NCBI GenBank assembly: GCA_030038235.1
Contig: JASHPE010000031.1
Span: 1-33,533 of the forward strand
Reading direction: 5' to 3'
Source: Terriglobia bacterium
Lineage (GTDB): Bacteria; Acidobacteriota; Terriglobia; UBA7540
DNA: 33,533 bases
Part shown: piece by piece, positions 31,594-33,533 of the stretch
Numbering within the stretch: the stretch's first letter is position 1
Layout: each line of letters starts with the position of its first letter
Notes under the pieces: model-generated
Database searches by the model: none
What the model saw: the letters and a program-made list of their open reading frames with translations, nothing else
Told to the model about the DNA's origin: nothing
Position numbers and translations under genes: made by a program

Positions 31594-33042
31594 ATGAGCG
31601 CATATATCTATCGCCGCGGATCGATCTTCTGGGCGCTGACGCTGATCACCGTCGGCCTCCTCTTTCTCTATCACAATTTTAATCCCGCAATCGATGCCTG
31701 GAAGATTCTGGCCAAGTTCTGGCCGGTCGTGATCATCTTCTGGGGCGCCTCCAAACTCATCGATCACCTCCAGGCGCGCGCGCATCCCGAAAGCACGCCG
31801 CCGCCGCTCTTCTCGGCGAGCGAGGTCATTCTTCTGGTCCTCGTGCTCATCACGGGTACGGTTGTTTCAAAGGTCGCTCTTCATCAGTGGAGCTGGCTCG
31901 AGTCGGGCATCCACGCAGGCGACAACGACGACTGGGACAACATTTTTTCGAATTCCTACACCTACACCCAGAGCCTGAGCGCCACGGTCGCGGAACCGCA
32001 GCCCCACGTGGTGCTGGTCGACCATCATGGCGACGTGGAAGTCCGTTCCAGCAGTCAGCCAACTCTGCAGGCTTCGGTCAAGGAAACGGTTCACGCGGAT
32101 AACGACCAGGAGGCGAAGAAGCTCTCCGACCAGCTCAAGTTCGAGTTTGCACACCAGGGCGGGCAGTACACGCTGCAGTCCAACATCGATTCCCTGCCCG
32201 ACGGCGGACGTAATGTGCGTCTGGACATCGTGCTCAGCGTCCCGGCCGCAGCCTCCACCGACGTGACCGTCGAGCACGGCGACCTGACCGCGAGCGGCCT
32301 CAAGGGCGGGCAGAATTTCACAGTGGATCATGGCGACGCGCAGATCAGCCAGGTAGAAGGTCTGGTGAAACTGCAAAAATCAGGCGGGTCCACCCAGATA
32401 TCAAACGTGAAGGGCAGCGTGGAACTGGAAGGACGCGGCGACGACGTGCAGATCGCTGATGTGACCGGAACGGCAACTATCAACGGAGAGTTCTCGGGCG
32501 ACATCGAGTTCTCGAACGTGGGTCAGACGGTGCACTACCTGTCTTCGCGGACCGATCTGACGACCCAAGAGCTTGCGGGACGGCTGACGATGGATTCAGG
32601 CTCACTCGAAGCCAATGGCGTGCGGGGCCCGTTCGAGGTCAACACGCGCGCCAAGGACATCAATCTCGACGGATTCGCCCACAGCGTGAAGATCACCGAC
32701 ACCGACGGCGACATCCAACTCCGCGCCGCCGGCGTGCCGACGCATCCCGTCGACGTGCAGTCCAGCAAGGGTGAGATCCAGCTCAGCATCCCGTCCAAGA
32801 GCGCCTTTCAGATTGACGCTGAGTCCAAACACGGAGAGGTGGACAGCGAGTTCAGCGGTCCCGACCTGAAAGTGAACAACAATGGAGACCAGCCTTCGAT
32901 CACAGGCTCGTATGGAAAGGGCGGACCAACGATCCACTTGAGCACCGCTTACGGAACCATTCACCTGGGACAGGGCGAAGCGAGTATGCCGCCGACGCCG
33001 CCCGAACCTCCGGCAGCGCCAACGCCATCGTCGCGCACCTGA
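31594..33042 (+). CDS. LiaF-TM plus DUF4097 (Toastrack-like) membrane protein
   Basis: A 482-residue protein. The first 60 residues are a LiaF-type helix pair (WALTLITVGLLFLYHNFNPA, then FWPVVIIFWGASKLIDHL). A third membrane helix follows near 75-95 (VILLVLVLITGTVVSKVAL). From about 135 to the end is a long run of short beta-strands with repeated VEHGDLTASGL, VDHGDAQISQVEG and SSKGEIQLSI units: the DUF4097/LiaG-like adhesin-type beta-helix, facing the periplasm. A Pro-rich tail closes it. GGGGAG lies before ATG 31594. It is the last gene of the sigma operon and the likely envelope-facing sensor or effector. Confidence 0.85.
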   Translation: MSAYIYRRGSIFWALTLITVGLLFLYHNFNPAIDAWKILAKFWPVVIIFWGASKLIDHLQARAHPESTPPPLFSASEVILLVLVLITGTVVSKVALHQWSWLESGIHAGDNDDWDNIFSNSYTYTQSLSATVAEPQPHVVLVDHHGDVEVRSSSQPTLQASVKETVHADNDQEAKKLSDQLKFEFAHQGGQYTLQSNIDSLPDGGRNVRLDIVLSVPAAASTDVTVEHGDLTASGLKGGQNFTVDHGDAQISQVEGLVKLQKSGGSTQISNVKGSVELEGRGDDVQIADVTGTATINGEFSGDIEFSNVGQTVHYLSSRTDLTTQELAGRLTMDSGSLEANGVRGPFEVNTRAKDINLDGFAHSVKITDTDGDIQLRAAGVPTHPVDVQSSKGEIQLSIPSKSAFQIDAESKHGEVDSEFSGPDLKVNNNGDQPSITGSYGKGGPTIHLSTAYGTIHLGQGEASMPPTPPEPPAAPTPSSRT

Positions 33043-33055
33043 TGACGACGGGCTG

Positions 33056-33255
33056 TAGCGCCGGTGTCCCCACCGGCGCAATCCCTCGATGACGGCGCGG
33101 CTGTAGCGCCGGTGTCCTCACCGGCGCAATCCCTCGATGACGGCGCGGCCGTGGCGCCGGTGTCCTCACCGGCGCAGTCCCTCGATGACGGCGCGGCCGT
33201 AGCGCCGGTGTCCTCACCGGCGCAAATCTCGCCGGTGAGGACACCGGCGCTACAG
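33056..33255. repeat. 48-bp tandem hairpin repeat array with a terminal inverted copy
   Basis: Four copies start at 33056, 33104, 33152 and 33200, with a period of exactly 48 bases. Each holds GCGCCGGTG tcct CACCGGCGC (copy 1 has tccc), a 9-bp stem with a four-base loop, plus a linker ending CTCGATGACGGCGCGG. At 33230-33255 the hairpin word is repeated in inverted orientation. The array fills the space between two convergent genes and could end both transcripts. The inverted copy supplies the TAG stop of aroA. Confidence 0.88.
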
Positions 33256-33533
33256 CCCGACCTCCGCGTGGGTCGCCAAAAGCTCGAAGAATCCCGGAAA
33301 AGAAACGGCCACCGCGTCTGCGTCTTTGATTGTCGTCGCGCCCGCCGCGAATAATCCCGCCACCGCGAACGCCATAGCGATGCGGTGATCGCCGTAGCTC
33401 TCCACTTCACCACCGCGCAGCTTCTGGTCGCCGGGAATCCGCAAGCCGTCGGGCCATTCTTCCACCTCAGCGCCCATCAAGCGCAGATTATCGGCCACGG
33501 CGCGCAGCCGGTCGCTCTCTTTCACGCGCAACT
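33250..33533 (-). CDS. aroA: 3-phosphoshikimate 1-carboxyvinyltransferase (EPSP synthase), C-terminal part
   Basis: About 94 residues of the C-terminal lobe are visible; the gene runs off the right edge of the window. RVKESDRL carries the catalytic Glu and Arg equivalent to the KETDR loop of E. coli Aro[17 protein letters not shown] holds the conserved [13 protein letters not shown] is the usual C-terminal strand and helix. The enzyme makes EPSP from shikimate-3-phosphate and PEP in the aromatic amino-acid pathway in the cytoplasm. The stop codon TAG lies inside a copy of the 48-bp repeat family, so the last residues (VGL) are repeat-encoded or repeat-adjacent. Confidence 0.93.
   Translation of the reverse strand, partial: LRVKESDRLRAVADNLRLMGAEVEEWPDGLRIPGDQKLRGGEVESYGDHRIAMAFAVAGLFAAGATTIKDADAVAVSFPGFFELLATHAEVGL

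Noticed and set aside
33056-33255. Possible CRISPR array
   Set aside because: The 48-base units are contiguous and nearly identical throughout, with no unique spacers and no cas genes nearby. The units are tandem hairpins.
33064-33413. Open frames on both strands across the 48-bp repeats (16-residue repeats)
   Set aside because: The period is divisible by three, so any frame without a stop in one unit stays open. No ribosome site was seen, and they overlap the aroA 3' end.
1-33533. tRNA or rRNA genes
   Set aside because: No cloverleaf with a GGTTC-type T-arm and no rRNA core sequence was recognised in any intergenic stretch. The gaps are short and were read directly.

Overview
The window is high-GC and gene-dense and looks chromosomal. 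Several traits suggest Acidobacteriota, probably a soil member of the Terriglobia: a secreted peptidase-S74/YadA-head protein, many TPR lipoprotein-style genes, a FecR-DUF6600 protein, a tandem RND efflux operon and a sigma/anti-sigma module with Lia/Psp-type membrane proteins. This placement is inference from gene content; no rRNA or tRNA was seen in the window.

Layout, left to right. (1) uvrA (141-3260, +), then a toxin-antitoxin graveyard (a ParE C-terminal remnant and an 11-codon HicB N-terminal remnant) and a small XRE regulator (-). (2) A divergent promoter region and a tandem-ACT protein (+). (3) A minus-strand pair: an unknown 320-aa protein and a TPR/GT9-like glycosyltransferase. (4) A large secreted S74 autoprocessing protein (-) with its own promoter and terminator. 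(5) A frameshifted hicB, a nested inverted-repeat element and heptanucleotide repeats. (6) A plus-strand operon of a TPR protein, two secreted small proteins and a SprT-like metalloprotease. (7) A minus-strand efflux operon (25653 to 15605): membrane fusion protein, RND permease, VTT/DedA-like protein, second RND permease and outer-membrane factor, followed by a solitary sugar-binding lipoprotein. (8) A FecR/DUF6600 secreted protein (+) with a strong terminator. (9) An envelope-stress-like operon (28432-33042, +): ECF sigma factor, zinc anti-sigma factor, B-box/TM protein, three tiny paralogous TM-plus-coiled-coil proteins, a LiaI/LiaF-type protein and a LiaF-TM plus DUF4097 protein. (10) A 48-bp tandem hairpin repeat array and the 3' end of aroA (-), which is cut by the window edge.

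The best candidate for an under-described system is block 9. It contains three small paralogs sharing an R-[E/D]-R-E-L-Q...E-H pattern at constant spacing, and three other members carrying the same WPV-type membrane pair, all placed downstream of a sigma/anti-sigma pair. A second theme is DNA structure: at least seven arrays have an exact 7-bp period but different consensus words. Two of them are translated immediately ahead of signal-peptide hydrophobic cores.
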